Below are positions 15,483-24,526 of a stretch of DNA of 35,008 bases, in pieces. The notes beneath the pieces were generated by a model, which worked only from the letters and a program-made list of their open reading frames with translations, ran no database searches and was not told the origin of the DNA. Where the stretch lies: contig CAJSZV010000013.1 in NCBI GenBank assembly GCA_910574345.1, forward strand, positions 1-35,008, read 5' to 3'. How positions within the stretch are numbered: position 1 is the first letter of the stretch; each line of letters opens with the position of its first letter. A program made the translations under genes and the position numbers. This stretch comes from Clostridiaceae bacterium (GTDB taxonomy: Bacteria > Bacillota > Clostridia > Lachnospirales > Lachnospiraceae).

Positions 15483-18400
15483 ATGAATATAACAAGATCT
15501 GTCCTCAAAAGGCCTGTGACCACGGTTATGGTGGTCTTATGCCTTATTGTATTTGGCTTGACTTCCGTACTGTCATCTAAGCTGGAGCTGACGCCCGCTA
15601 TGGATATGCCCATGCTGGTTGTATTCACCCTGTATCCGGGAGCCAGCCCTGATGATGTAGATGAACTGGTGACCCAGCCCATTGAGGACGAGACGGGAAC
15701 CTTAAGCGGTATGAAGGGAGTTACCAGTGTTTCCAGTGAGAACTATTCCATTGTCCTTTTGGAATATGAATACGGCATTGACATTGACGACGCCTATGAT
15801 GATCTGAAAAAGAAGATGGATGTTTTGAAGATGTCTCTGCCCGACGATGTGGAAACTCCTACGATTATGGAGATGAACATCAACGACATGGCAAGTATTT
15901 CTCTTGCCGTGAACAACGATACCCAGAATAATCTGTACAATTATGTCAACGACACCATTGTGCCGGAGTTTGAGAAACTGTCTTCTGTAGCCAGCGTGGA
16001 TATCAGCGGCGGCCAGGAAGAGTACGTAAAGATCGAATTGATACCGGAAAAACTGGCGCAGTATCATCTGAGCATGAACGCCATTGCATCGGCCATTACC
16101 AGCGCGGACTTTTCTTATCCTGCAGGGAGTACGGATGTGGGCAGCCAGACACTGTCTGTATCCGCCGGCGTGGATTACGACACCGTGGAAAGTCTTAAGA
16201 GCATCCCCATTACCCTGGGAAGCGGCAATATTATTTATCTGGAAGACGTGGCTAATGTTCACACTACATTGGAGGAGGCGGCAGGCATCGGCCGCTATAA
16301 CGGAAGGGATACCATTGCCATAGAGATCAAAAAGCAGCAGAGCAGTACTGATGTGCAGGTGTCAAAGGATGTTATGCGCACCATGAACAGGCTGCTGTCA
16401 GGGGATCCTAATTTGGAGATGGTAGTGGTTAACGATAACAGCGACATGATTAAGTCTTCCTTAAACTCCGTAATGCAGACCATGATTATGGCTATTGTTG
16501 TGTCCATGGTGATTATCTTCCTGTTTTTCGGGGATCTTAAGGCGTCTCTGATTGTAGGAACATCTATTCCCATCTCCATTCTGGCAGCCCTGATCTCCAT
16601 GAGCGCCATGGGATTTTCTCTGAATGTGATTACTCTCAGCAGTTTGGTGCTGGGCGTAGGCATGATGGTGGATAACTCTATCGTGGTGCTGGAAAGCTGT
16701 TTCCGTTCCACCAAAGGAGTGGGATTCCGGGAATATACGGAGGCGGCTTTAAAGGGAAGCAGCGTTGTCCTTCAGTCTGTTATCGGCGGAACCGTAACTA
16801 CCTGTGTGGTATTTCTGCCGCTGGCATTCCTGGAGGGCATGTCGGGACAGATGTTTAAGCCTCTTGGATTTACCATTGTGTTCTGTATGCTGGCATCCCT
16901 GATCTCAGCTATGACCATTGTGCCTTTGTGCTATACCATGTACCGGCCCAAGGAAAGGGAGCATGCGCCTCTGTCGGGAATGATCACAGGCCTGCAAAGA
17001 GGTTACCGGAATATTATGCAGACCCTTTTGCCGAAGCGGAAGACTGTTATTTTTACATCCCTTGTCCTTTTGGGGATTTCCATTGTGCTGGCAGGTCAAT
17101 TGGGGATGGAGCTGATGACATCGGCAGACCAGAATTCCATTAACATATCCATTGAGACCAGACCGGGACTGAGAATTGAGAATGTTGATGAGATACTTAA
17201 GAAGGCGGAAGAACTTGTGACTTTGCCTGAGAATGAGGCTTATGTAGATTCCTATATGCTTTCCTATGGCTCCACAGGTCTCAGCATGAGCGGCGGTTCC
17301 GCCGCCACATTGACCGTATACTTAAAGGATGACTGTCCTCTAGAGACAGACCAGGTGATCAAGCTGTGGAAGCCGTCCTTTGCCAATATTCCGGATTGCG
17401 ACATTACCTTAAGCGCCAGCAGCATGATGGGATCTATGATGACGATAAATGATGGTTTTGAAGTGATTTTGGAAAGCACTCAATATGACAGTTTGAAACA
17501 GGCGTCAGACAGTATTGTCAGGGAACTGACCGACCGGCCGGAGGTGACCAGAGTTCATTCTTCCCTGGAAAATGCAGCGCCTTTGGTTAAGATAAACATT
17601 GACCCTATTAAGGCTTCTGCTGAAGGGTTGTCTCCCGTTCAGGTGGCAGGCATGATTAATATGACCTTAAGCGGAACCGAGGCCACAACCCTGGATGTAA
17701 ACGGCAACGAAATTAAGGTTATGGTGGAATATCCGGAAGATGAATATGCAGCTCTTGATCAGCTGAAGGGGATTACGATTCCCACAGCCACAGGCGCTTC
17801 CGTGGCCCTCACCGATATCGGCGAAGTGGTATTTCAGGACAGCCCCTTAAATATTATGAGGTCCGACAAGCAGTATCAGGTGACGGTTACCGGTGATTAT
17901 ACGGATATGGTAAACACGGAAGACGATAAGGCAGTGGATGAGATGCAAAAGCTTTTAATGCGGGAGATAGTGACCCCTGCCATGAATGAAGACATTTCCG
18001 TAGCGCAGAATGCAGTGGACGAGAGCATGATCGAGGAACTGGGGGCTTTGCTTGAGGCGGTTTTAATCGCTGTGTTCCTGGTATTTGTAGTAATGGCGGC
18101 CCAGTTTGAATCACCGAAGTTTTCACTGATGGTAATGACTACCATTCCCTTTGCCCTCATCGGCTCTTTTACATTTCTGTTTGCCGCCGATGTACCTATT
18201 AGCATGCCGTCTATGCTGGGATTCTTAATGCTGGTTGGCACTGTGGTGAATAACGGTATTCTGTATGTGGATACGGTGAATCAGTACCGTCAGGATATGG
18301 AGATGGAGATGGCTCTGATTGAAGCCGGAGCCACCCGCCTAAGACCCATTCTCATGACCACGCTGACTACCATTGTAGCCATGATTCCTATGTGTCTGGC

Positions 18401-18551
18401 TTTCGGCGACGCCGGGGAGATGATGCAGGGGCTGGCTCTGGTGGATGTGGGAGGATTGGTGGCATCTACTGTTTTGGCATTGTTAATGCTGCCGGCCTAT
18501 TACTCGGTTATGAGTAAAAAGAAGAAACGGCAGCCGGTTTTGGAAGATTAA
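15483..18551 (+). CDS. RND-family efflux permease (AcrB/MdtC-like)
   Basis: This 1022-residue protein has the double six-helix plan with two large extracytoplasmic loops of the HAE-type RND pumps, which export drugs or lipophilic compounds using the proton gradient. TM1 is near 12-30; the TM4 motif reads GMMVDNSIVVLE, with Asp397 present but the second Asp of the AcrB pair replaced by Asn398. In TM10 the AcrB Lys940 position reads VVNNGIL (Asn923/Asn924). A-T-R-L-R-P-I-L-M-T (about 954-963) is the conserved cytoplasmic loop motif. The C-terminus is Lys-rich. The start has GGAGGG 6-10 bases upstream. Substrates are unknown. It is part of the operon with an adaptor and two TolC-like proteins. 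Confidence 0.9.
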   Translation: MNITRSVLKRPVTTVMVVLCLIVFGLTSVLSSKLELTPAMDMPMLVVFTLYPGASPDDVDELVTQPIEDETGTLSGMKGVTSVSSENYSIVLLEYEYGIDIDDAYDDLKKKMDVLKMSLPDDVETPTIMEMNINDMASISLAVNNDTQNNLYNYVNDTIVPEFEKLSSVASVDISGGQEEYVKIELIPEKLAQYHLSMNAIASAITSADFSYPAGSTDVGSQTLSVSAGVDYDTVESLKSIPITLGSGNIIYLEDVANVHTTLEEAAGIGRYNGRDTIAIEIKKQQSSTDVQVSKDVMRTMNRLLSGDPNLEMVVVNDNSDMIKSSLNSVMQTMIMAIVVSMVIIFLFFGDLKASLIVGTSIPISILAALISMSAMGFSLNVITLSSLVLGVGMMVDNSIVVLESCFRSTKGVGFREYTEAALKGSSVVLQSVIGGTVTTCVVFLPLAFLEGMSGQMFKPLGFTIVFCMLASLISAMTIVPLCYTMYRPKEREHAPLSGMITGLQRGYRNIMQTLLPKRKTVIFTSLVLLGISIVLAGQLGMELMTSADQNSINISIETRPGLRIENVDEILKKAEELVTLPENEAYVDSYMLSYGSTGLSMSGGSAATLTVYLKDDCPLETDQVIKLWKPSFANIPDCDITLSASSMMGSMMTINDGFEVILESTQYDSLKQASDSIVRELTDRPEVTRVHSSLENAAPLVKINIDPIKASAEGLSPVQVAGMINMTLSGTEATTLDVNGNEIKVMVEYPEDEYAALDQLKGITIPTATGASVALTDIGEVVFQDSPLNIMRSDKQYQVTVTGDYTDMVNTEDDKAVDEMQKLLMREIVTPAMNEDISVAQNAVDESMIEELGALLEAVLIAVFLVFVVMAAQFESPKFSLMVMTTIPFALIGSFTFLFAADVPISMPSMLGFLMLVGTVVNNGILYVDTVNQYRQDMEMEMALIEAGATRLRPILMTTLTTIVAMIPMCLAFGDAGEMMQGLALVDVGGLVASTVLALLMLPAYYSVMSKKKKRQPVLED

Positions 18552-18561
18552 GGAGGATTTT

Positions 18562-19704
18562 ATGAAAAGAAAACATGCAGCGATCCCTGTATCTCTGTGT
18601 ATGGCAGCGGTGCTGAGCTTAGGACTTCCCATTCAGGCTCTGGCCGGAAGCCCAGAGTTTTCAAGGACTGCCGAAGAATGGGCAAGACTTCGGGATAATG
18701 TGCTGGAATATGGAGAGATCGAGGCTCTGGTCCATGAGTATAATGTGACGGTACTTAACAATGAGAGGCAGTATGAACTGCAGCGCCGTGAACTGGACAT
18801 AGCAGATAACAAGACGGCAGCCTATTGGGATCAGGCCGCCAGAAACTGGGAGGCTGCGGGTCAGGCGACCAATGACGCAGAGAGGGCTCAGTTTGAGGCA
18901 GCAGCCCTTACTGCGGAACAATCAGCCATAACCAATGTTCAGGACAGGGAGACAGCCAGGATTGAGAAAACCATTGCAGAGAAAAATATCGTGAAGCAGG
19001 CCCAGAGCACCATGAACACCTATTATCAGCTTCAGTGCCAGCTTACTTCTCTGAGGAAAAACCGGGAACTGCTGGCAGCCATGGTGACATCAACCCAGGG
19101 CAGACAGAGCCAGGGCATGGCGACAGCTGCCGATGTGCTGGATGCTCAGCAGAAGGTTCAGAATGCGGATGCTCAGATTATCGCTATGGAAAGCCAGATC
19201 GAGTCAACCAGGCAGAACCTGATTGTAATGCTGGGGTGGAAGCAGGGTGATGCTCCTGAGATCCGCAACATACCGGAAGTAGATATGAACAGGATCGCGG
19301 CCATGAACATGGAGCTGGATACCCAGACGGCCATTGCCGCCGACTATACGTTGAAGCTGGACGAGAGAAAAGAGGGCAATACCAGCAATGAGACCAACCG
19401 GAATCTCTACCATCAGAAGGTATCTGATGACCGCCAGCAGATTGCCGTGGCAGTAAGCGACAGTTATCAGAAGGTAATGCAGGCCAAGGCAAATTTTGAC
19501 GAAGCGGCATTGAACCTGGATGTGGCGTCGAAGAACTGGAATACATCCAATACGAAATATCAGCTTGGAACCATCAGCAGAATAGAGAATCTGCAGGCGG
19601 AGGCAGCCTTTGTAACCGCTCAGTCGGAGATGGAACAGAAGAAGCTTGAATTGTTCCAGGCTTTGGAGAATTATGATTGGATCATAAAAGGAGTGAGGTC
19701 ATGA
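18562..19704 (+). CDS. TolC-family efflux protein (first of two)
   Basis: This 380-residue exported protein starts with a cleavable signal peptide (cleavage probably after QALAG, about residue 29) and continues as long amphipathic helices rich in Gln, Ala and Glu, with repeated TolC-type segments (ADVLDAQQKVQNADAQI; TISRIENLQAEAAFVTAQ). In Gram-negatives TolC trimers form the outer-membrane duct; here a single-membrane cell wall is expected, so the helical tube may span the cell wall instead. The N-terminal ARLRDNVLEYGEIEALVHEYN is nearly repeated in the next protein. RBS AAGGAGG is well placed. It overlaps the next gene by four bases (ATGA). Confidence 0.8.
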   Translation: MKRKHAAIPVSLCMAAVLSLGLPIQALAGSPEFSRTAEEWARLRDNVLEYGEIEALVHEYNVTVLNNERQYELQRRELDIADNKTAAYWDQAARNWEAAGQATNDAERAQFEAAALTAEQSAITNVQDRETARIEKTIAEKNIVKQAQSTMNTYYQLQCQLTSLRKNRELLAAMVTSTQGRQSQGMATAADVLDAQQKVQNADAQIIAMESQIESTRQNLIVMLGWKQGDAPEIRNIPEVDMNRIAAMNMELDTQTAIAADYTLKLDERKEGNTSNETNRNLYHQKVSDDRQQIAVAVSDSYQKVMQAKANFDEAALNLDVASKNWNTSNTKYQLGTISRIENLQAEAAFVTAQSEMEQKKLELFQALENYDWIIKGVRS

Positions 19705-20849
19705 GAACCCTTAAACTGATTACGGCTCTGGGACTGGCAGGAGTCCTGACGTGCGCCGCGCCTTTTAGTGCCATGGCGCAGGTGGAAAAGCCGGAGTCTA
19801 TGGATGATGAGACATGGCTCAGGCTTCAGGATGATGTGCTGGAGTACGACGAGATCGGCAATCTGGTGGAATATTATAATCCGGCTTACCGCCAGGTGGT
19901 TCAGCAGATTGAAATCAATGTTAATATATACGAGGATGCTGCCCGGGATTTGAGAGAGTCCGTAAAGGAGAATATGTCGGAGGCAGGGTACGCAAAGGAT
20001 GTGGACCCGGTTATGTATGCGGTTTATATGGGTACTGCCCAGGGTTACCGCCAGGCCGCCAAAAGCTTTGAAAAGGTTGCGGGTTCCATCAAAAGCAGTA
20101 CCAGACACCAACTGGGTATGATGAGGAAGATGACCACCTCCGGCGTTCAGCAGATGATGAACGGCTATCATCAGGCTTTGGCCTCCAAAGAACTGGTGGA
20201 TACCCTGGTGGAATTATCTCAGGCCGCCTATGATTCCACAGTAACCCAGAGCAGCATCGGTATGGCTACATCTGTGGATGTGGAGACGGCTCTGAAGTCC
20301 CTGCAGTCGGCACAGGGACAGCAGAAAGCCCTGGAGGACAGTATGAGAACAGTCCGACAGAACCTGTGTCTCATGACGGGATGGAGTTATAATGCGGACA
20401 TAGCGGTCGGAGACATTCCGGAACCCGATGTGTCCGGCATCGACGGGATGAACCCTGCCAATGATCTGACAAGGGCAATCGGCAATAATTATACGTTGAT
20501 TGAACTCAGAGGTACATCGGGCAAAGGTACGGCAAACTATAACCAGAAGATGAGGACCACCGATGAGATCGAGGGTAAGATAAAGACTCAGCTGGAAACT
20601 TTGTATCAGGAAATCCTGGAAAAGAGGACTGCTTATGAGGCTGCCCATGTGGCGTTTCAGGGGGCCCAGATCACCATGAACGGCAATGACCTGAAATATC
20701 AGATGGGGATGCTTGGACGGCTGGAATATCTCCAGTTAAAGATGGCGTATCTGCAGCAGAAAGCGGCCCTTAAGACGGCACAGCTCAATCTGACCCAGGC
20801 CATGGAAAACTACAGATGGGCCGTAGAAGGCCTGGCGGATGTGGACTGA
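19701..20849 (+). CDS. TolC-family efflux protein (second of two)
   Basis: This 382-residue protein is a paralogue of the preceding one: signal peptide ending about AMAQ (residue 26), then LRLQDDVLEYDEIGNLVEYYN, the same motif as in its neighbour, and long helical repeats (ATSVDVETALKSLQSAQGQ; MLGRLEYLQLKMAYLQQ). ATG 19701 is preferred to the in-frame ATG 19677, because AAAGGAG lies ~8 bases before it and the signal peptide starts there. It is the last gene of the efflux operon and is followed by a strong terminator. Two copies suggest a hetero-oligomeric channel or alternative channels. Confidence 0.8.
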   Translation: MRTLKLITALGLAGVLTCAAPFSAMAQVEKPESMDDETWLRLQDDVLEYDEIGNLVEYYNPAYRQVVQQIEINVNIYEDAARDLRESVKENMSEAGYAKDVDPVMYAVYMGTAQGYRQAAKSFEKVAGSIKSSTRHQLGMMRKMTTSGVQQMMNGYHQALASKELVDTLVELSQAAYDSTVTQSSIGMATSVDVETALKSLQSAQGQQKALEDSMRTVRQNLCLMTGWSYNADIAVGDIPEPDVSGIDGMNPANDLTRAIGNNYTLIELRGTSGKGTANYNQKMRTTDEIEGKIKTQLETLYQEILEKRTAYEAAHVAFQGAQITMNGNDLKYQMGMLGRLEYLQLKMAYLQQKAALKTAQLNLTQAMENYRWAVEGLADVD

Positions 20850-20866
20850 GCATAGCTGATCTGTAT

Positions 20867-20901
20867 AAAAACGAGAGGAGCTGAGGAATCCTCTCGTTTT
20901 T
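20867..20901. terminator. Bidirectional terminator after the efflux operon
   Basis: ACGAGAGGA (20871-20879) pairs with TCCTCTCGT (20889-20897), followed by TTTT on the plus strand and preceded by AAAA, which gives a T-run on the minus strand. It can end both the efflux operon and the recombinase genes that converge on it. Confidence 0.9.
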
Positions 20902-20930
20902 ATATGTGCACTGGCACTTAAAGGAAGAGT

Positions 20931-20989
20931 GTCAGCCAGGCTGACGAGTACCCGGCGCGCGGGCAGAGGAAAGATTTTCCTCTGCCCGC
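20931..20989. repeat. Two strong palindromes downstream of the recombinase genes
   Basis: GTCAGCC-A-GGCTGAC (20931-20945) is a perfect 15-bp palindrome. A 14-bp stem follows: GCGGGCAGAGGAAA (20959-20972) with TTTCCTCTGCCCGC (20976-20989) over a 3-base loop. Neither has a T-run on either side, so they are not classical terminators. They lie just outside the stop of a tyrosine recombinase and could be recombination sites, protein-binding sites or mRNA-stabilising hairpins. Confidence 0.6.
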
Positions 20990-20996
20990 CTGGAGA

Positions 20997-21815
20997 TTAC
21001 CAGGTTACCAGCTTGTCGATTATTGTCTGCTGTTCACTGGCGGAACGGGTGAGATAGAGCCTGGTTGTCTCCACATTGTTATGTCCCAGCAGATCCGCCA
21101 GCAGGGCGATGTCATTGAACCGGTGGAGAAAATTAATGGCAAACCGGTGGCGGAAGGAGTGGGGATAGACCGTGACAGGGTTGATCTTGTATATCTGTGC
21201 ATAATGTTTTAATTGCTGATTGATACCACGTGCCGTTAAAAGCGTTCCCCGGCGGTTTACAAAGAGGTAGCCGGTCTGAATGCCGCATCTGTGGCACCAA
21301 GCGGAGGCTTCCTGACACAGAACATCAGGAATATAAATTCTCCTTACCTTTCCGCCTTTGGAACACAGATCCATATATCCGCAGGAGAGATGTTCTGCTT
21401 TAAACTTTAAAAGCTCGCTGACCCTGGCTCCCGTAGCCCCTAAAAACCATACAATAAAAAACCATTGCTCCGGTCCGTTCTTTTTTAATTTTCGTTTCAG
21501 AGCAAGATAATCCTTGTTCGAAATGACTTCATCTAAGAAAGACGGGGTCTGGAGCCGTACGGAGGGCTGCCGGTATTCAGGCTTTCCCACATAGTCAAGA
21601 TAGTGGTTCAGACCGCAGATTCGTTGATTTACCGTGGACGGCTTGAAATTTTTTATCAGATAGGAGCGATATTTGCGCACATAACCGGCGGTGACAGCGG
21701 GATATAATTTTTGGTATAGGCGGAGGCTGCCCAGGTAGGAGCTGATGCTGTTTTCTGATAATTTCCGTTCCAGAAGATGGGAGCGGAATTCCTCTAAATC
21801 GGATGACATTTTCAT
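20997..21815 (-). CDS. Tyrosine recombinase (XerC/D-like), copy 1
   Basis: This 272-residue site-specific recombinase has an N-terminal SAM-like core-binding domain (about 1-90) and a catalytic domain with the expected residues: Arg in TGARVSELL, Lys in SKGGKVRR, HSFRHRF, LLGHNNVETT and the nucleophile Tyr in TRLYLTR. It ends KLVTW. Length is slightly below XerC/XerD (~300). RBS GGAGGG lies 5 bases before the ATG. It lies 10 bases downstream of the second copy and was clearly produced by tandem duplication. Whether it resolves dimers, inverts DNA or moves an element is not shown; the true dif-type Xer pair is expected elsewhere. Confidence 0.85.
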   Translation of the reverse strand: MKMSSDLEEFRSHLLERKLSENSISSYLGSLRLYQKLYPAVTAGYVRKYRSYLIKNFKPSTVNQRICGLNHYLDYVGKPEYRQPSVRLQTPSFLDEVISNKDYLALKRKLKKNGPEQWFFIVWFLGATGARVSELLKFKAEHLSCGYMDLCSKGGKVRRIYIPDVLCQEASAWCHRCGIQTGYLFVNRRGTLLTARGINQQLKHYAQIYKINPVTVYPHSFRHRFAINFLHRFNDIALLADLLGHNNVETTRLYLTRSASEQQTIIDKLVTW

Positions 21816-21825
21816 AAATTCCCTC

Positions 21826-22653
21826 CTACCAGTTCACGACCTGATTGATGATGACCTGCTGTTCGGCGCGGCTGCGGTGCAGATAGATGCGGGTGGTTTC
21901 AATACTTTGATGGCCCAGAAGATCAGAGAGAAAAGAGATATCGCCGCATGCCTCAATAAAATTTTTGGCAAACCGATGGCGGAAGGAGTGGGGGTGGAGG
22001 ACAGCCGGATCCAGGCCGTACAGACCTGAGAATTTGCGCAGCTGCCCTCGGATGGCCGCCGGAGTCACAGGCTGTCCCAGCCGGTTTAAAAAGAGAGGGC
22101 CGGGGCGCTGCCCTTCTCTGGCAAGCCATCTGAGCGTGTCTTCGCGAAGGGATTTTGGTATGTAGATACGTCTGATTTTGTTTCCTTTGGAGCAGATGTC
22201 CAGCCACCCTGTCTCCACATCCCTTGTCTCAAGCTTCACCAGCTCGCTGACTCTGACGCCTGTGGCCGCCATAAACCGGATAAGATAGTAATACAGGTGA
22301 TTGCCGTCCCGGATGAGGCAGCGTTTTAAATATTCATAGTCAGCCTGAGTGATCACATTCTCCACATAGGTTTTTTGCTGCATCCGGAGCATGGCGATGG
22401 GAGTGACAGAGGAATGGCAGTATTCCATATAGCAGTTCAGCGCCCGGATACGCAGATTGACAGTCCGGGGATTATAGTGTTCCAGCAGGAAACATTTATA
22501 TAACTGCAGATTGTCAGCATTCAGGCTGTCATATAGGCCGTAAAACTGCCGGACTGCGCAGGAATAAGACAAAATCGTGTTCTCCGCCCGATTATTTGAT
22601 TCCAGCCAGCTTCGAAAATCTGTCAGGCGCTGTTCCAAAGACTGTAGTGTGTT
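21826..22653 (-). CDS. Tyrosine recombinase (XerC/D-like), copy 2
   Basis: This 275-residue paralogue shares the same catalytic set: Arg in TGVRVSELV, Lys in SKGNKIRR, HSFRHRF, LLGHQSIETT and Tyr in TRIYLHRS, ending NQVVNW, the same end as copy 1. The frame is open to 22701, but ATG 22653 has AAGGAGG 8 bases upstream and gives a length that matches copy 1, so it is taken as the start. The two genes are on the minus strand with a 10-base gap and would be co-translated. Tandem recombinases of this type often control invertible DNA or act together as heterotetramers; this is inference. Confidence 0.85.
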   Translation of the reverse strand, partial: NTLQSLEQRLTDFRSWLESNNRAENTILSYSCAVRQFYGLYDSLNADNLQLYKCFLLEHYNPRTVNLRIRALNCYMEYCHSSVTPIAMLRMQQKTYVENVITQADYEYLKRCLIRDGNHLYYYLIRFMAATGVRVSELVKLETRDVETGWLDICSKGNKIRRIYIPKSLREDTLRWLAREGQRPGPLFLNRLGQPVTPAAIRGQLRKFSGLYGLDPAVLHPHSFRHRFAKNFIEACGDISFLSDLLGHQSIETTRIYLHRSRAEQQVIINQVVNW

Positions 22654-22756
22654 CATGTTAAGTTCCTCCTTATCTTTTGTATACGGTTTCTTGGTTGCCA
22701 ACTTATCATATCATTATCCACAAATGGACTGCTGCCGGAATAATGTACTGTTTTTG

Positions 22757-23368
22757 TTATTTTATAAAATCCAGTATTTTTAGACCCAGATGGATTCGGC
22801 CGGGTGTGTCCATTATGGCCCGGTAGTCGTCGTCTGACAAAAGAAATCTTAATTCCTTCGCGGACTCATCAGGAAGAACGGCATGGGTTGCGTCAATAAA
22901 GCAAAGCTTGGGGTAGAGGACGCACCACCAGTTTCTTCCCCGCCCTTCTCCCAGGATTACCTGGACGGTATCATAGGTTCCGCAGGGCAGTACCAGGTTC
23001 CCATATGCTTTGGTGGGGAAATATGCCTGAGTGACAAAGATGGAAGCCTCATAGCTGCAGCCCTGGTCCTGCAGATATGTATCCACATAATTTTCCAGAT
23101 CGTTTTTATTCTTTTCTATATAAGAACAGAACAGTTCTTTCGAGTCGGCAGGGCAGTTTTGAAGTTTTTCCAAGAGCAGGGATTTCACGGCGTTTTTCAG
23201 TCTCTGGTCATGGTTGGAGTTGGAGTTGGCCAGTACGTGAAAGCGCAGAAGATCGGGGGCAATCCTCTCTGTCAGGTTCTTATCCTTTTTATAGCCCCAT
23301 AAAATGGAACATAGGAATGCCAGGAAAAAGCAGGAAACAGATAAAAGCAATGTTCTTTGATATTTCAT
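22757..23368 (-). CDS. spoIIR: Stage II sporulation protein R
   Basis: This ~203-residue protein is SpoIIR, the forespore-made signal that crosses the septal space and activates the SpoIIGA protease to cleave pro-sigma-E in the mother cell. A N-terminal hydrophobic segment (about 6-26) gives export. Family motifs are LRFHVLANSNSNHDQRLK (about 41-58) and NWWCVLYPKLCF near residue 145. GTG 23377 is in frame, but ATG 23368 is better placed behind GAGGTG. It points away from ddl. Together with sipL it shows that the organism sporulates. Confidence 0.9.
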   Translation of the reverse strand: MKYQRTLLLSVSCFFLAFLCSILWGYKKDKNLTERIAPDLLRFHVLANSNSNHDQRLKNAVKSLLLEKLQNCPADSKELFCSYIEKNKNDLENYVDTYLQDQGCSYEASIFVTQAYFPTKAYGNLVLPCGTYDTVQVILGEGRGRNWWCVLYPKLCFIDATHAVLPDESAKELRFLLSDDDYRAIMDTPGRIHLGLKILDFIK

Positions 23369-23397
23369 TTGGTTCACCTCTTAAATCATAATTATAT

Positions 23398-23425
23398 TTG
23401 TAATTATAACCAAGTGTGATATAAT
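23398..23425 (+). promoter_or_regulatory. Sigma-A promoter of the ddl operon
   Basis: TTGTAA (23398-23403) and TATAAT (23420-23425) are 16 bases apart, with TGA before the -10 (extended -10). It lies ~36 bases before the ddl start. Confidence 0.7.
23403..23411 (-). promoter_or_regulatory. Sigma-F-like -10 of spoIIR
   Basis: On the minus strand GGTTATAAT fits the forespore -10 pattern GGnnAnAnT, ~35 bases before the start. The -35 position is weak (GCGTT, three of five to GYATA). It overlaps the divergent ddl promoter. Confidence 0.35.
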
Positions 23426-23461
23426 GAAACGCGAAAAATCAAATTTAAGGAGATTTTTATT

Positions 23462-24526
23462 ATGAAAGAAACCATAGCGGTTTTATTTGGCGGCCAGTCA
23501 TCAGAACATGTGGTGTCCTGTATGTCAGCTGTCAATGTGATTGAGCACATAGATCGGGAGAAATATGAGGTTCTGTTAATTGGAATAACAGAACAGGGGC
23601 GCTGGCTTTTGGCGGATTCTCTGGAATCGGTCCGCACAGGCACATGGCATGAGGGAAAGGCAAGGGCAGTCATCTCTCCGGATGCTGTGGATCAGAGTGT
23701 TTTGGTCTTTGATGAGAAGGACAACGTGAAAAAAATACATATTGATGTAGCATTCCCAGTGCTTCACGGGCTTTATGGGGAGGATGGTACAGTACAGGGC
23801 CTTTTGGAACTGGCAAGAATCCCTTATGTGGGCTGCGGGGTTCTGTCATCAGCCGTATCTATGGATAAGCTGTACACAAAAGTCATTGCAGAGTCTTTGG
23901 GCATCTGTCAGGCGGATTATGTAGCGGTGATGCGGGAAGAGCTGGCACGGATAGATCAGGTTGCGGAAAAGATCGAGGGGAAATTGTCCTATCCCGTATT
24001 CGTGAAGCCCTCCAATGCGGGTTCATCCAGAGGAGTCAGCAAAGCAGATAACAGGGAATCCTTAAAAGAAGCTTTGAGAGAAGCGGCACGCCATGACCGT
24101 AAGATCCTGGTGGAGGAGACGATCACAGGCCATGAGGTGGAAAGCGCCGTGCTGGGGGGAGGGGCTATGGAGCCTCAGGTTTCCGGTGTGGGAGAGATAT
24201 TGGCAGCAGCTGATTTCTATGATTTTGATGCAAAATATTATAACCAGGAGTCCCAAACCGTGGTGGATCCAAAACTGCCGGGCAATGCGGCGGAGGATAT
24301 CCGCCGGTCAGCAGCCCGAATCTTCAAAGCGGTGGACGGATATGGATTGTCCAGAGTGGATTTCTTTGTGACGGCGGAGGGGAAAGTAGTGTTTAATGAG
24401 ATCAATACCATGCCCGGTTTTACGGCCATCAGCATGTATCCCATGCTGTGGGAGGCCAGGGGAATCTCAAAAGGCCAGCTCATTGAAAAACTCATCGACC
24501 TTGGGAGGGAAAGGTATCATGGATAG
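23462..24526 (+). CDS. ddl: D-alanine--D-alanine ligase
   Basis: This 354-residue ATP-grasp enzyme joins two D-alanines to make the dipeptide end of the peptidoglycan stem. Visible motifs are VLFGGQSSEHVVSCMSA (7-23), VFVKPSNAGSSRGVSK (about 180-195), EVESAVLGGG-type loop, and the omega loop DFYDFDAKYY, whose Lys-Tyr is typical of D-Ala-D-Ala rather than D-Ala-D-Lac ligases. Near the C-terminus FNEINTMPGFTAISMYP carries the Mg ligands. RBS AAGGAG 9 bases upstream. The stop overlaps murI by 8 bases, so the two genes that supply D-amino acid steps of cell wall synthesis are coupled. Confidence 0.95.
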   Translation: MKETIAVLFGGQSSEHVVSCMSAVNVIEHIDREKYEVLLIGITEQGRWLLADSLESVRTGTWHEGKARAVISPDAVDQSVLVFDEKDNVKKIHIDVAFPVLHGLYGEDGTVQGLLELARIPYVGCGVLSSAVSMDKLYTKVIAESLGICQADYVAVMREELARIDQVAEKIEGKLSYPVFVKPSNAGSSRGVSKADNRESLKEALREAARHDRKILVEETITGHEVESAVLGGGAMEPQVSGVGEILAAADFYDFDAKYYNQESQTVVDPKLPGNAAEDIRRSAARIFKAVDGYGLSRVDFFVTAEGKVVFNEINTMPGFTAISMYPMLWEARGISKGQLIEKLIDLGRERYHG

